From Microcystis aeruginosa FD4 (lineage in GTDB: Bacteria > Cyanobacteriota > Cyanobacteriia > Cyanobacteriales > Microcystaceae): a stretch of 64,000 nt of DNA. Every line of letters starts with the position of its first letter. Positions within the stretch are counted from its first letter, which is position 1. The position numbers and the translations under genes are program-made. This document shows positions 53,620-62,036 of this stretch, piece after piece. The stretch lies in NCBI RefSeq assembly GCF_009792235.1, contig NZ_CP046973.1:682001-746000 (forward strand), in the 5' to 3' direction. Below the pieces are notes generated by a model. That model had not been told where the DNA came from and did not search any database. It saw nothing but the letters and a program-made list of their open reading frames with translations.

Positions 53620-55825
53620 CCCACATTCCGCACCCTAAGCTGTCACAGAGAGAAATTACGGAGAGAAAAAATCAAAGTGAGCATAAAAATAAACATAAGG
53701 AGCGAAAAAAGGCATTTGAGAAACAGTAAAGCACCACAAATGGCATCAAAACCTATTCTCAATAAGGAGCAATAAGAATTAACACCACCTAGAGGAGTCA
53801 ACAGATAAATAAAAGAAGAAATCCAAGAGATAAATCATAATTTAGACTAATCAATTAAAGTAAAAAACTAAATTATAGACATAGTAAAATGGAGCTATAA
53901 ATCAAAGATATTAGCTCATGTTCACTCATAGAAATTAAATTGATAGAGATAATAATTAGGTGGCTAATTGATAGTAACGTAAACAATCATCTGGTAAAAG
54001 ACGCAAGATAAAATCTCTGTCCTTATTCCAATTAGAAATATGTTCCTCCTGATTGAGTGTAATCAAATGAATACACGGAAAGCATTGAAAAATCCAGCGT
54101 AAAGTAGGGGAATTAGTTGCTTTACCTAATTGATTTTTAATTGTTGATTTAGACTCTTTCAGAGCATTTCTAATTTGACGTTGAGCCAATGTATAAACCA
54201 AGAGACATAAACCCATAATCATTCCCATAGACTCTATTCTCTCAGGACTTTTAAGGAAAATACTATCTGCAAAAAATAATGGGTCTTTGAGAAAACCAAA
54301 CCCCCGTTCACATGATTGTTGAGCTTTATATTCCCTGAGCATAGAATCATCACTAAGTTCCTGTGAATTTAAAACATTCGTAGCAATAATAAAACGTCCT
54401 GCACTCAGCAATTCTGTATTAATTTTACTTTCATCCTGGCAGACTGTAGCTGATATTTGGTAGGATATTTCATTTAGAGAATCTTTTTTATTAGATTTGG
54501 CTGGAGTCACCTTACTTTCGTTAATTTGGTGATATTTGAACTGGGTTGATAATTTTGATAATGCCTTGATAGCATCTGCTTCACAAGCAAATCTCTCTTG
54601 TGATAACTTTTTCAAATCAAGAACCGCTTTTGATTCGGCTTTGGTAATTTTTTGGGTGAGTTTACGCAGGTCTGATTCTCTTCTTTCTTGACTTTGTACT
54701 ACTAACCATCTTTGTTCTATTCCTGCATAATTTTCGGTTTTTGATCCTAATTTATATCCTGGTATTGTACTATCAATAAATTCTGATTCTGGTATTGTTG
54801 ATATTAATGATTTTGCTACTTTTATGCTTAATGGTACTCGACATAACCACTGTAAATCTGACATCATTTTCAGGTTTGATTCTGTATATAAGGCAGAGTC
54901 AGCAACAATGAGACTATTAACTTCTAATTGTTTGTGATATTCTACTGCTATTTGACCAAAACATGATGAGTCTGCTTGGTTTCCTGATGCTAGTTTCAAA
55001 AATATTGGGATGTCTCCATCTCCTGAACATATCCTTTCTATGATGAACTGTTTTAAGTCCGGCCGATGGTCACGAGAATAACCATAAGTGATGGTTATTT
55101 CTTTTGGTGATTTTACTGCTATTTCTTCTAATTCTTGGTTATTTCCTATTTTTTGATTCTCAAATATTACTTCTGGTAAGCTAGTGTTATACTGCCCATG
55201 TACGTGGATTGATGATGAGTCTAGATGTGATGTTGATAGTGATACTCCAAATTTTTGGGCGGCTTTTACTGCGATGATGAAAAATATTGTATCTAATCCT
55301 TTTATAAATAGTTTATCCATGACTCTCCCCAATTTATCGTCGTTGAGATATTCTGGTTTTACTCCTGTTCCTATTAGATGTTCACAGGCGATTGTTTCAA
55401 AATATTCGGGAAACATATATAAGGGTTTGGAAACAAATCCTAACCCGTTGATTATCATGGCTTTTACTACTTGACCTGCATTTACTTTTTCGTCTTTTTC
55501 GACTCCTATCAATTCGTTTATTATTTCTACTATTCCGATTGAGTCTATTATTCCTGCCACTATCCCTAGATGGTCTATGTTCTGAATTTCTATTTCTTGG
55601 GGTTTTAATTTCACAACAGATTCCTCCACTACTTCTATTGTAATCAATTATTTCTTGTTTTCTGAACAATTATTTTTTTCTCTTGAATTTTCTCTTTCTC
55701 GCTCCATACCCCTTTTAATGCTATATATTCTCATTAACCCTTTTAACCTTTGAATTAACTTTAGTTATTATGTACTACTTTAATGGCTTTTTTGATCTGT
55801 GACAGTTGAGGGTGCGGAATGTGGG
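53620..55825 (-). mobile_element. IS1634-family insertion sequence
   Basis: The ends are near-perfect inverted repeats of about 29 bases: CCCACATTCCGCACCCT at 53620 against AGGGTGCGGAATGTGGG ending 55825, continued inward by (A/C)A(A/G)CTGTCACAGA. One large transposase gene fills it on the minus strand. No clear target duplication was found (left ...GACTACAA, right ATCTAAAG). A solo copy of the same end is at 42849. Confidence 0.85.
53956..55647 (-). CDS. IS1634-family transposase (DUF4277 N-terminus)
   Basis: The 563-aa product starts at TTG 55647 (ITIEVVEESVVKLKPQEIEI). The N-terminal DUF4277 part has IDSIGIVEIINELIGV and QVVKAMIINGLGFVSKPLYM. The DDE core shows LDSSSIHVHGQYN, SGDGDIPIFLKLASGNQADS, LIVADSALYTESNLKMM and CERGFGFLKDPLFFADSIFL. 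It ends LPDDCLRYYQLAT. No stop or shift interrupts it, so it may be active. AT-rich against its neighbours. Confidence 0.92.
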   Translation of the reverse strand: MITIEVVEESVVKLKPQEIEIQNIDHLGIVAGIIDSIGIVEIINELIGVEKDEKVNAGQVVKAMIINGLGFVSKPLYMFPEYFETIACEHLIGTGVKPEYLNDDKLGRVMDKLFIKGLDTIFFIIAVKAAQKFGVSLSTSHLDSSSIHVHGQYNTSLPEVIFENQKIGNNQELEEIAVKSPKEITITYGYSRDHRPDLKQFIIERICSGDGDIPIFLKLASGNQADSSCFGQIAVEYHKQLEVNSLIVADSALYTESNLKMMSDLQWLCRVPLSIKVAKSLISTIPESEFIDSTIPGYKLGSKTENYAGIEQRWLVVQSQERRESDLRKLTQKITKAESKAVLDLKKLSQERFACEADAIKALSKLSTQFKYHQINESKVTPAKSNKKDSLNEISYQISATVCQDESKINTELLSAGRFIIATNVLNSQELSDDSMLREYKAQQSCERGFGFLKDPLFFADSIFLKSPERIESMGMIMGLCLLVYTLAQRQIRNALKESKSTIKNQLGKATNSPTLRWIFQCFPCIHLITLNQEEHISNWNKDRDFILRLLPDDCLRYYQLAT

Positions 55826-55883
55826 ATCTAAAGAGGGAAAAACTGAAAGTATTCCTTTAGAAGTTATTCCCCCCGCACAGTAA
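55826..55883 (+). pseudogene. C-terminal tail of a gene cut by the IS
   Basis: Directly after the IS end an open frame reads SKEGKTESIPLEVIPPAQ and stops at 55881-55883. It is short but ends in protein-like sequence. The rest of the gene is absent from the left side of the IS, where IS1 debris lies. Low-confidence relic. Confidence 0.35.
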
Positions 55884-56139
55884 AATCGGACAAAATCAAT
55901 TTCTGGTGGGGTAGGGTTGATTTCTCCCAGCCATTGCCGTTCTGCGTTTCGCCCCTACCTCGCCCTCCTCGACTACCTCATCGGGTTTCGGGTTGTGTGC
56001 GTCCCCCCTAATCAGTAAACAGTGAATAGCTATCAGTGAACAGTGGGAAAAACTGATAAATGCGCTCTCTTTTCTGTCGTTAGGTGGGTCGATTTTTTTG
56101 AGAAAATTGAAGTATATTAAGTTTTATTAAGAGCAATGA
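55884..56139. other. Intergenic stretch, no gene seen
   Basis: About 250 bases with short GCCCCTACCTCGCCC-type GC text and AGTGAACAGTGGGAAAAACT, an STRR-like phrase. No coding signal and no clear promoter until the repeat at 56140. Confidence 0.4.
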
Positions 56140-56230
56140 AACTGAAACGGTTATCGGTGATTCAAAAGTATTATAATTGTCTTTGTTATCCTAAATCAAT
56201 AGTTTCTGCTTGTCAATAATTATGAATAGT
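56140..56230 (+). repeat. Leader repeat of the antitoxin gene (first copy)
   Basis: The 91 bases from AACTGAAACGGTTATCGGTG to ATTATGAATAGT include the antitoxin start codon. They recur downstream of the pair at 56860-56936 and 57025-57070. The segment TAAATCAATAG with TATTATAATTG upstream looks like the promoter of the module. Confidence 0.8.
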
Positions 56231-56443
56231 TATCAAACCTATTTAACCATCGATCATTCTCAGAAGATTATCCTCTCTAACTTACCCTTTAAAGCAGGAA
56301 CAAAGTTAGCCATTAACATTCAAGTAGTTGAGGATGAAAGGACAGAAGCAGCTTTTGAAGCCTTATTAGATAAAACCAAGGGAATCTGGACTAAAGGAGA
56401 TAGCTTAGAATATCAGCAAAAAATTCGGGAGGAGTGGATATGA
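56222..56443 (+). CDS. Antitoxin of a PIN-type toxin-antitoxin pair
   Basis: The 73-aa protein starts MNSYQTYLTIDHSQKIILSN. It has a strand-rich N-terminal half (LTIDHSQKIILSNLPFKAGT) and an acidic helix at the C-terminus (FEALLDKTKGIWTKGDSLEY). This is the usual form of small antitoxins paired with PIN toxins in cyanobacteria. The toxin start overlaps its stop (ATGA), so translation is coupled. Confidence 0.7.
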   Translation: MNSYQTYLTIDHSQKIILSNLPFKAGTKLAINIQVVEDERTEAAFEALLDKTKGIWTKGDSLEYQQKIREEWI

Positions 56444-56853
56444 AACGATTAATAGACTCCTGTATTTTAATCGACCATTTTAATGGTATTACCCAAGCTA
56501 CAGTTTATCTAAAAGCTCACCGAGATGAAAGTTATATTTCTGTCATTACTAAAGCCGCAGTTCTCATTGGTTTTGATGATGATAATTCCTTTGAAGAAGC
56601 AGGAGAATTATTAGGACATTTTCCCCTGATAGACTTAGATGTCAACATCACTGATTTAGTCATTCAAATCCGTCGTGAACAAATCAAAAAAAAGGCAACT
56701 AAACAGCCTAACAAAAAGGTTATTCAATGGAAATTGCCCGATGCCATTCAAGCATCGGTCGCCCTTTACTATAATCTCAAATTAGTCACTCGTAATACCC
56801 AAGATTTTGATCTCAATCAACATCCATTTATTGAGATTCCCTATACCATCTAA
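56440..56853 (+). CDS. PIN-domain (VapC-like) toxin with a catalytic Glu replaced
   Basis: The 137-aa protein starts MKRLIDSCILIDHFNGITQA at ATG 56440. The first acidic site is in RLIDSCILIDHF. Where a PIN RNase has a Glu (T-K-A-E-V-L), this one has ISVITKAAVLIGFDDD: the codon is GCA instead of GAA. The third and fourth sites are in KLPDAIQASVALYYN and TRNTQDFDLNQH. If the Glu is needed, the toxin would be weakened or dead. Overlaps the antitoxin stop by 4 bases. Confidence 0.85.
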   Translation: MKRLIDSCILIDHFNGITQATVYLKAHRDESYISVITKAAVLIGFDDDNSFEEAGELLGHFPLIDLDVNITDLVIQIRREQIKKKATKQPNKKVIQWKLPDAIQASVALYYNLKLVTRNTQDFDLNQHPFIEIPYTI

Positions 56854-56859
56854 CAATAA

Positions 56860-57070
56860 AACTGAAACAGTTATCGGTGATTTAAAAGTATTATAATTGT
56901 ATTTGTTATCCTAAATCAATAGTTTTTGCGTGTCAGAACGTAGGTTGGGTTGAAGCATGAAACCCAACGCCCGCATGGGTTACGAAGTGCGCTAACCCAT
57001 CCTACAAATAATTGTGCCTCCCTACTTATCCTAAATCAATAGTTTTTGCGTGTCAGTAATTATGAATAGT
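56860..57070. repeat. Second copy of the antitoxin leader, split by an 88-bp insert
   Basis: 56860-56936 repeats the antitoxin leader. An insert 56937-57024 (GTAGGTTGGGTTGAAGCATG, AACCCAACGCCC, GGGTTACGAAGTGC...) then interrupts, and 57025-57070 repeats TTATCCTAAATCAATAG and reaches ATGAATAGT, the antitoxin start. The insert is bordered by a 31-bp direct repeat of host sequence. MITE-1 then cuts the gene at 57072. So a second antitoxin copy once began here. Confidence 0.75.
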
Positions 57071-57071
57071 T

Positions 57072-57284
57072 AGGGCTTGCTGAAAAAGTACGGGCGAAGC
57101 ATTCGGATAGAAAATCTACGGTTTCACCGATAGGTTATTGCCCAAAGACTTCGCCCCTACAGGATGCGGGCTGATGAAGACGCAAGGTTTTTGAGCCACT
57201 AGCTTTAAAATCCTGCACCTGTTTCGCGAGAAAAGCCACAAAACCCTTACCTTGCCTACATTTCACATTTATTCAGCAAGTGCT
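57072..57284 (+). repeat. MITE-1 copy next to the antitoxin leader
   Basis: It begins AGGGCTTGCTGAAAAAGTAC and ends TTTATTCAGCAAGTGCT (213 bp). It contains the GGGCGAAGCATTCGG hairpin with a mutated partner (CCCAAAGACTTCGCCCC). It lies just beyond the stop of the methyltransferase gene at 57303. Flanking duplication is not obvious. Confidence 0.85.
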
Positions 57285-57302
57285 ATTTACTTTTAGTCAA
57301 AA

Positions 57303-58541
57303 TTAATTAACTTCTAACCCCGGAATGCTTAACTGTTCGGTTTTTGGCTGTGTTTCCCCCAGATAATCCCCTTGCAACATATTAATTAAACAGCCACCAA
57401 GATGATAGGCCATATTCACGGGAACCGCATTACCAATCTGTCGATATTGAGAGGTTAAGTTACCGGTAAATTGCCAATCATCGGGGAAGGACTGCACTCG
57501 TGCATATTCTCTCACAGTCAAAGGACGAGTTTCTTGGGGATGGCATCTTTCTGTTTGGGTTTGTGCCGGACTACAGGTAATAGTTAAAGCCGGTTCATCC
57601 CAAGATAATCTTTTAGCATATCCTGTCCGTCCGCCGTGATTTTTAAGACTATTTTTCATATATTCTTTTTGAATATCCATCGGCAAATTCCGCCAATTTC
57701 CTCCTGCGGGAACTAAAGACATAATCTCTTTTTTTCTTTCTTTATATTCTACTCCTGGAGAACTTGGACAATTCTCTAGGGCTTTTTTCAGAGAAATAGT
57801 ATAGTTTTTATATTGGGGAAAGATGGGTTTAATATTTAGGTCTTGACGGGTGGCGATAATAATTAATCTTTCTCTTTTTTGGGGAACATCGAGAAATTGA
57901 GCCGATAAAACTTGATAAGCAGCATAATAACCGATTTCCTGTAAAGCTTGCAGCATTAATTGCAGGGTTTCTCCTTTTTTATTACTTAATAATCCTCGAA
58001 CATTTTCGGCCATAGCGATTTTAGGTTGTACTTCCTGTAAACAACGAGCAAATTCAAAAAATAAGCTCCCTCTCAAATCTTCTAATCCTTTCCCTAACCC
58101 AGCATAACTAAAAGGTTGGCAGGGAAAACCTCCAGCTACAATATCTATTTTGTCTCTAAAATTAGAAAATTTAATATTTTTTATGTCTTGATTTATAACA
58201 TTCCATTGCGGTCGATTGAGTCTTAAAGTATTAACACAATCTTGGTTGATTTCCACCAGTAATTGCGTTTTTAGTCCCGCATTTTCTAAACCTAAAGCCA
58301 TACCACCACAACCAGCGAATAATTCAATAACCGTGTAATTAGTTGGCTCAACAGTTTTTAAAATTCTCAATTCTCCGGGGGATTGGTTATTTTTAAGATT
58401 GGTTAATTGCTCGAGATCAAATAACCAATCAACTTGATTGATTTTCTGACCTTTGATTAATTTTTTCTTTTGCCATGTTAGTATTTCTGCGGTAGTTACA
58501 CCGAGAATATGAGCGGCTTTTTGTAGATTTACCTGAGTCAT
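57303..58541 (-). CDS. DNA (cytosine-5) methyltransferase of a type II R-M pair
   Basis: The 412-aa protein starts MTQVNLQKAAHILGVTTAEI at 58541. The first about 60 residues look like a MerR/excisionase-type helix-turn-helix. The C5-MTase motifs are YTVIELFAGCGGMALGLENA (I), GGFPCQPFSYAG (IV, catalytic Cys), MAENVRGLL (VI), QKRERLIII (VIII) and QIGNAVPVNMAYHLG (X). It sits 48 bases after the restriction gene on the same strand. The target site is unknown. Confidence 0.92.
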   Translation of the reverse strand: MTQVNLQKAAHILGVTTAEILTWQKKKLIKGQKINQVDWLFDLEQLTNLKNNQSPGELRILKTVEPTNYTVIELFAGCGGMALGLENAGLKTQLLVEINQDCVNTLRLNRPQWNVINQDIKNIKFSNFRDKIDIVAGGFPCQPFSYAGLGKGLEDLRGSLFFEFARCLQEVQPKIAMAENVRGLLSNKKGETLQLMLQALQEIGYYAAYQVLSAQFLDVPQKRERLIIIATRQDLNIKPIFPQYKNYTISLKKALENCPSSPGVEYKERKKEIMSLVPAGGNWRNLPMDIQKEYMKNSLKNHGGRTGYAKRLSWDEPALTITCSPAQTQTERCHPQETRPLTVREYARVQSFPDDWQFTGNLTSQYRQIGNAVPVNMAYHLGGCLINMLQGDYLGETQPKTEQLSIPGLEVN

Positions 58542-58589
58542 AATCAATAATTAGCAACTTATCTACATCTTGATTATACATCAAAGTAG

Positions 58590-59369
58590 CTAAACTTGAT
58601 AAAGTTCTTTTTCGATTTTCCTGACTGTCATCTTTAACTTATTCAGGATAGTTTCATAATCTAAGTCCAACATTGACCAAAAAGCTTGTCCTGCTAATAG
58701 CTCAATATTATTCTCTTTAGCTTTGGTTTTGCTAATTGTCCAAGAATTGCCCATATCTAAAGCAGCGGCAAAAACTGAGTTAGGATGTATTTTTAATTCA
58801 TTGATACTCCGATCACTCTGGCTACCAGTAAGAGTATCTTTTTTCGTTTTTAATTGAGTGTATTTGATTATTCCTTGATTAAAAACTACTAAATCCACAC
58901 CTTTTATTTTAAAATTTAGAATTTTTTCTGGTACAAAAACCTGTGAACTAATAGAAGCAATTTCTTCTAAAGTATGACCTAGACTTTCGGAGATAAGATT
59001 GACATATTTATTAGATAAGTACAAGTTTTCACATTGAGCAAACTCAAAAATATTTTTAAATCCTTTCTTCTTTTTCAGAGATATATTTTTAAAATCCTGT
59101 TTTTCTTTCAGGATTTTTTCAACTACTTTAGACTGGAACTCATCCAAAGCATCATCGATTTTTTGATCCCTATTGTCTGCAATGTCTGTGTCTGTTGTTC
59201 TATTTTCTTGAAAATATTCAAAAATGAAATCATCAATTAGACGACAAGTTTGATAAGTATCTACCAAGTCATGAGTAACAAAGGTAGGAATTTTGATCGA
59301 AGGTTTCTGTAAATTAATTTCCTCTAATAATTGGGTCAAGTTATGGCGATAAGAGTATAAATAGCTCAT
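58590..59369 (-). CDS. Probable type II restriction endonuclease partner
   Basis: The 259-aa protein starts MSYLYSYRHNLTQLLEEINL. A nuclease-like core reads FKIKGVDLVVFNQGIIKYTQ followed by LKTKKDTLTGSQSDRSINEL: an Asp in VDLVVF, then QLK, a Q-x-K variant of the PD-(D/E)XK motif. Lys-rich helices surround it. It is AT-rich and directly upstream of the methyltransferase gene, the usual order for an R-M pair. I do not recognise a named enzyme; the assignment comes from position and the motif. Confidence 0.6.
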   Translation of the reverse strand: MSYLYSYRHNLTQLLEEINLQKPSIKIPTFVTHDLVDTYQTCRLIDDFIFEYFQENRTTDTDIADNRDQKIDDALDEFQSKVVEKILKEKQDFKNISLKKKKGFKNIFEFAQCENLYLSNKYVNLISESLGHTLEEIASISSQVFVPEKILNFKIKGVDLVVFNQGIIKYTQLKTKKDTLTGSQSDRSINELKIHPNSVFAAALDMGNSWTISKTKAKENNIELLAGQAFWSMLDLDYETILNKLKMTVRKIEKELYQV

Positions 59370-59502
59370 CAGAGTTAGTTGCTGGGTTGGGATTGTTTAC
59401 TTTTTGCTTAAAACTATTAATTTAATTGTTGCTGCTGGTCATATCAACAAATATTAATTAGACACCAGCTATAACGACATCGAGATAATAGACAACAATA
59501 AA

Positions 59503-59522
59503 GGCTGAACCTTGTTCAGCCT
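59503..59522 (-). terminator. Terminator of the VKOR gene
   Basis: Minus strand: GGCTGAAC-AAG-GTTCAGCC followed by TTTATTGTTG. An 8-bp stem and a 3-base loop lie 24 bases past the VKOR stop at 59546. Confidence 0.8.
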
Positions 59523-59545
59523 CCAGTATAACTTTTAACTCTTTC

Positions 59546-60532
59546 CTACTTGCGTCCCGGAACTGTATATTTAAAATTCATCGGGCCAGTATAACCAGAA
59601 ACCTCCGCTAATTTCTCTAATCTTTGGGTTCCCGAATATTCTTGACCCTTAATAATCCAAGTGGGGAAACCTTTAATTCCGGCATCGCGACAAGCTTGGG
59701 GATTACCATTAACCCCTTGGGGATCGCATTCGATATAAACCCCTTCTTTTTTGAGGATTTCTGCAGCTTCCTTACCAGATAACTGTTTTTGATCGTAACA
59801 GTGGGGACACCAAAAAGCCCCGTATTCTTTCGCACCAATTGCTTTTAAATGTTTAGCTAGGGCGATTTCTGCCTCTCCCGAAACCGTAGTTACTTCCCAA
59901 CCGTAGGGAGGTGTAGCAGCTGTCATTGGCCGGGTAATTTCTTCTTTTCCTCCTGTCACCGTGGGGGAATTTACTCCTGCGTAAACCGCTAAAGTTCCCA
60001 CTAAAGTAATCATTGCCACTACAACCATCGGCAGTATAATTTGTCCTAAACCTTCCCATTCGCGCCCGACAATTGTGAGAATTAATAGGGTTAAAGCGAA
60101 CAAAGCCGAAGTGATGCAGTAGGGACACAATTCCTTTAATTCCGTGGCTAGAATATACATTAAATAACCACTAAATACCGCCATCGCCGTCGCCCCCGCT
60201 AACAGCAATAACCAAGTATTATTTTCTAAACTTTTGCGGAGATTTTTCTGAGTTTCCCCATTAATAAATAGAGGACTGAGGGCAAAAACCGCCATGGCAA
60301 TATAGGCCAAAAAACCGAACAAACTCAAGGGCAGCCCGAAAACCGTAGCGTAGGGACTATTAAGAACACCACTACAACCAGCCCCATCACTAGCCCCGGC
60401 GGTACAGGCCGCAGTCCCTCCCGTCAGTTTGGTAATGGTTAAATAGCCGGTCAGAATCGCCCCCACGATCGAAACGCCCCCAATTAGGGGCCGGGAGTAG
60501 CGATGAATCCAAGGTACAGAACGACGACGCAT
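59546..60532 (-). CDS. Vitamin K epoxide reductase-thioredoxin fusion
   Basis: The 328-aa protein starts MRRRSVPWIHRYSRPLIGGV. The VKOR part has four or five membrane helices with the loop cysteines in TAACTAGASDGAGCSGVLNS and the active-site CPYC (KELCPYCITSALFAL). The C-terminal thioredoxin-like part has GAFWCPHCYDQKQLSG and IKGFPTWIIKGQEYSG. The fusion forms disulfides in the periplasm or thylakoid lumen. It is the standard cyanobacterial form. Complete. Confidence 0.94.
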   Translation of the reverse strand: MRRRSVPWIHRYSRPLIGGVSIVGAILTGYLTITKLTGGTAACTAGASDGAGCSGVLNSPYATVFGLPLSLFGFLAYIAMAVFALSPLFINGETQKNLRKSLENNTWLLLLAGATAMAVFSGYLMYILATELKELCPYCITSALFALTLLILTIVGREWEGLGQIILPMVVVAMITLVGTLAVYAGVNSPTVTGGKEEITRPMTAATPPYGWEVTTVSGEAEIALAKHLKAIGAKEYGAFWCPHCYDQKQLSGKEAAEILKKEGVYIECDPQGVNGNPQACRDAGIKGFPTWIIKGQEYSGTQRLEKLAEVSGYTGPMNFKYTVPGRK

Positions 60533-60716
60533 AATATTATTTAGATTAAATTACAGCACAATTCAGGAGTCAGGAGTCAGAAGTCAGGAGGGAAATCTAA
60601 ATGTACTTTGTCGAAAGGAAAAATCCCGTAACGATATTGTGTTAATTAGGAGGTTTTCAATTCCTAAAAACTTAGGATCGCTATCCCCTGAAACTATCCG
60701 CCATTCTAGCAAGGGG

Positions 60717-61568
60717 TTATGTGGACAGAGGCAAAGAAGGGAGAGAATTATTAATTTTTGCTTTTTGATCGTTGATCTGCCGGGCCGTTTCCACAAATTG
60801 CGACACCCGGATCGGATCCACCGGTTCAGTAATTTTGCCATGACGCTTGAGGGAACTAGCCACGATCACCCCATCGGCAGCCGGCAGTAACCGCCCGATA
60901 TTGTCTAAATCAGCCCCGCTGCCGATAAAAACCGGTGTTCCCTTGGCCGCCGCCACTGCCAGTTCCAAATCCTCAAAACTGGGGGGGCTACCGGTGGACC
61001 AACCAGAGAGGATCACCCCGTCTGCTAGTCCCCGTTCGATCGTATCTTGCACTGCCGTAGTCAGATTAGGAGTTCCCAAGGGGCGGGCGTGTTTAACCAA
61101 AACATCCGCTAAAATTTTGACCTCAGACCCCAATTCGCGCCGATAGCGCAAGAGTTCGTGGGCCTGACCCTCAATAATGCCCTGATCGGTAGCCATAACC
61201 CCCGTTAGCACATTAACTCGAATAAATTGGGCATTGACACAGGTAGCGATCGCTAAGGCACTATGGGCATCATTGCGGAGAACATTAAGACCAATCGGTA
61301 GGACCACCAGATTTTTAATGCGATCAACAATTAAAGTCATGGCACTAACCACGGCGGGATCCACCTGTTGCTTAGTAAAGGGGGCATCAAAAAAATTCTC
61401 GATAATCAAACCATCAACACCACCAGCAGCCAAGGCCGTCGCCTCCTGTTCAGCCCGCTCGATCACCGTCTTGAGACTACCACCCCAACGGGGGGAAGTG
61501 GGCAGGGGGGCGAGATGAACCACGCCAATAATCGGGTTTTTTGTCTTGAAAGTTGCAATTAAGTTCAC
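60717..61568 (-). CDS. btpA: BtpA family photosystem I assembly protein
   Basis: The protein of about 283 aa probably starts at GTG 61568 (NLIATFKTKNPIIGVVHLAP); an upstream ATG at 61628 would add 20 unusual residues. The TIM-barrel family blocks are LPTSPRWGGSLKTVIERAEQ, GGVDGLIIENFFDAPF, ALAIATCVNAQFIRVNVLTG, DGVILSGWSTGSPPSFEDLE and VFIGSGADLDNIGRLLPAAD. BtpA is needed for stable photosystem I. No operon partner. Confidence 0.9.
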   Translation of the reverse strand: MNLIATFKTKNPIIGVVHLAPLPTSPRWGGSLKTVIERAEQEATALAAGGVDGLIIENFFDAPFTKQQVDPAVVSAMTLIVDRIKNLVVLPIGLNVLRNDAHSALAIATCVNAQFIRVNVLTGVMATDQGIIEGQAHELLRYRRELGSEVKILADVLVKHARPLGTPNLTTAVQDTIERGLADGVILSGWSTGSPPSFEDLELAVAAAKGTPVFIGSGADLDNIGRLLPAADGVIVASSLKRHGKITEPVDPIRVSQFVETARQINDQKAKINNSLPSLPLST

Positions 61569-61628
61569 AGCGTCTACTACTCTTAGCGTCCCCAACCAGG
61601 CGCCGCTCACCCATTTTAACAGGGTCAA

Positions 61629-62036
61629 GGCCTAGCCACGGGGCCCCAGGGGGGAAATTATTTTAACTTACTGTCAGCATTCGTCCCGAAGCGCTTAGTG
61701 CGATGGGACAGGGCTTTTAAAGGGGCGAAGTAATTCGCCCCACAGTTCCCCTCATGAATGCTGACTTTGTATATAGACAATTCCAAAAAACTATGTTATC
61801 ATAAACAGGTCTTGACCACTATTCCTTAAGCGATAACCAAGCTCGACGGGTCGTGTTGCAAGAAAAAGTGTGGGTCTTAGGAACTAGGACTCCTGCCTGG
61901 GTCGGGAAGGTAAGACTTGCTATCTTTCGAGGTAGAAAGCGCATCCCATTGAAGCAGGAAGCTCTCAAATCCGTTGAGAGTAGTTCACAATGTCTTAACA
62001 TTAGAGAAGTTTAAGATTTGGTTGATACTCGATCGC
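61629..62036. other. Intergenic stretch holding an orphan tnpB-element right end
   Basis: Between btpA and rimO, 61810-61988 resembles the 3' end and guide-RNA region of an IS200/605 element. The frame RIPLKQEALKSVESSSQCLN is open, and hairpin CTCTCAA/TTGAGAG (61962-61980) is followed by TAGTTCAC, close to TAGATTAC at the intact element. Upstream, 61700-61730 has the GGGGCGAAGTAATTCGCCCC hairpin. No transposase remains, so this is a scar or a solo guide RNA. Confidence 0.5.

Noticed and set aside
61810..61990. tRNA-like or tmRNA gene before rimO
   Set aside because: No T-loop or anticodon arm; the hairpin and flanks fit an IS200/605 right end better.
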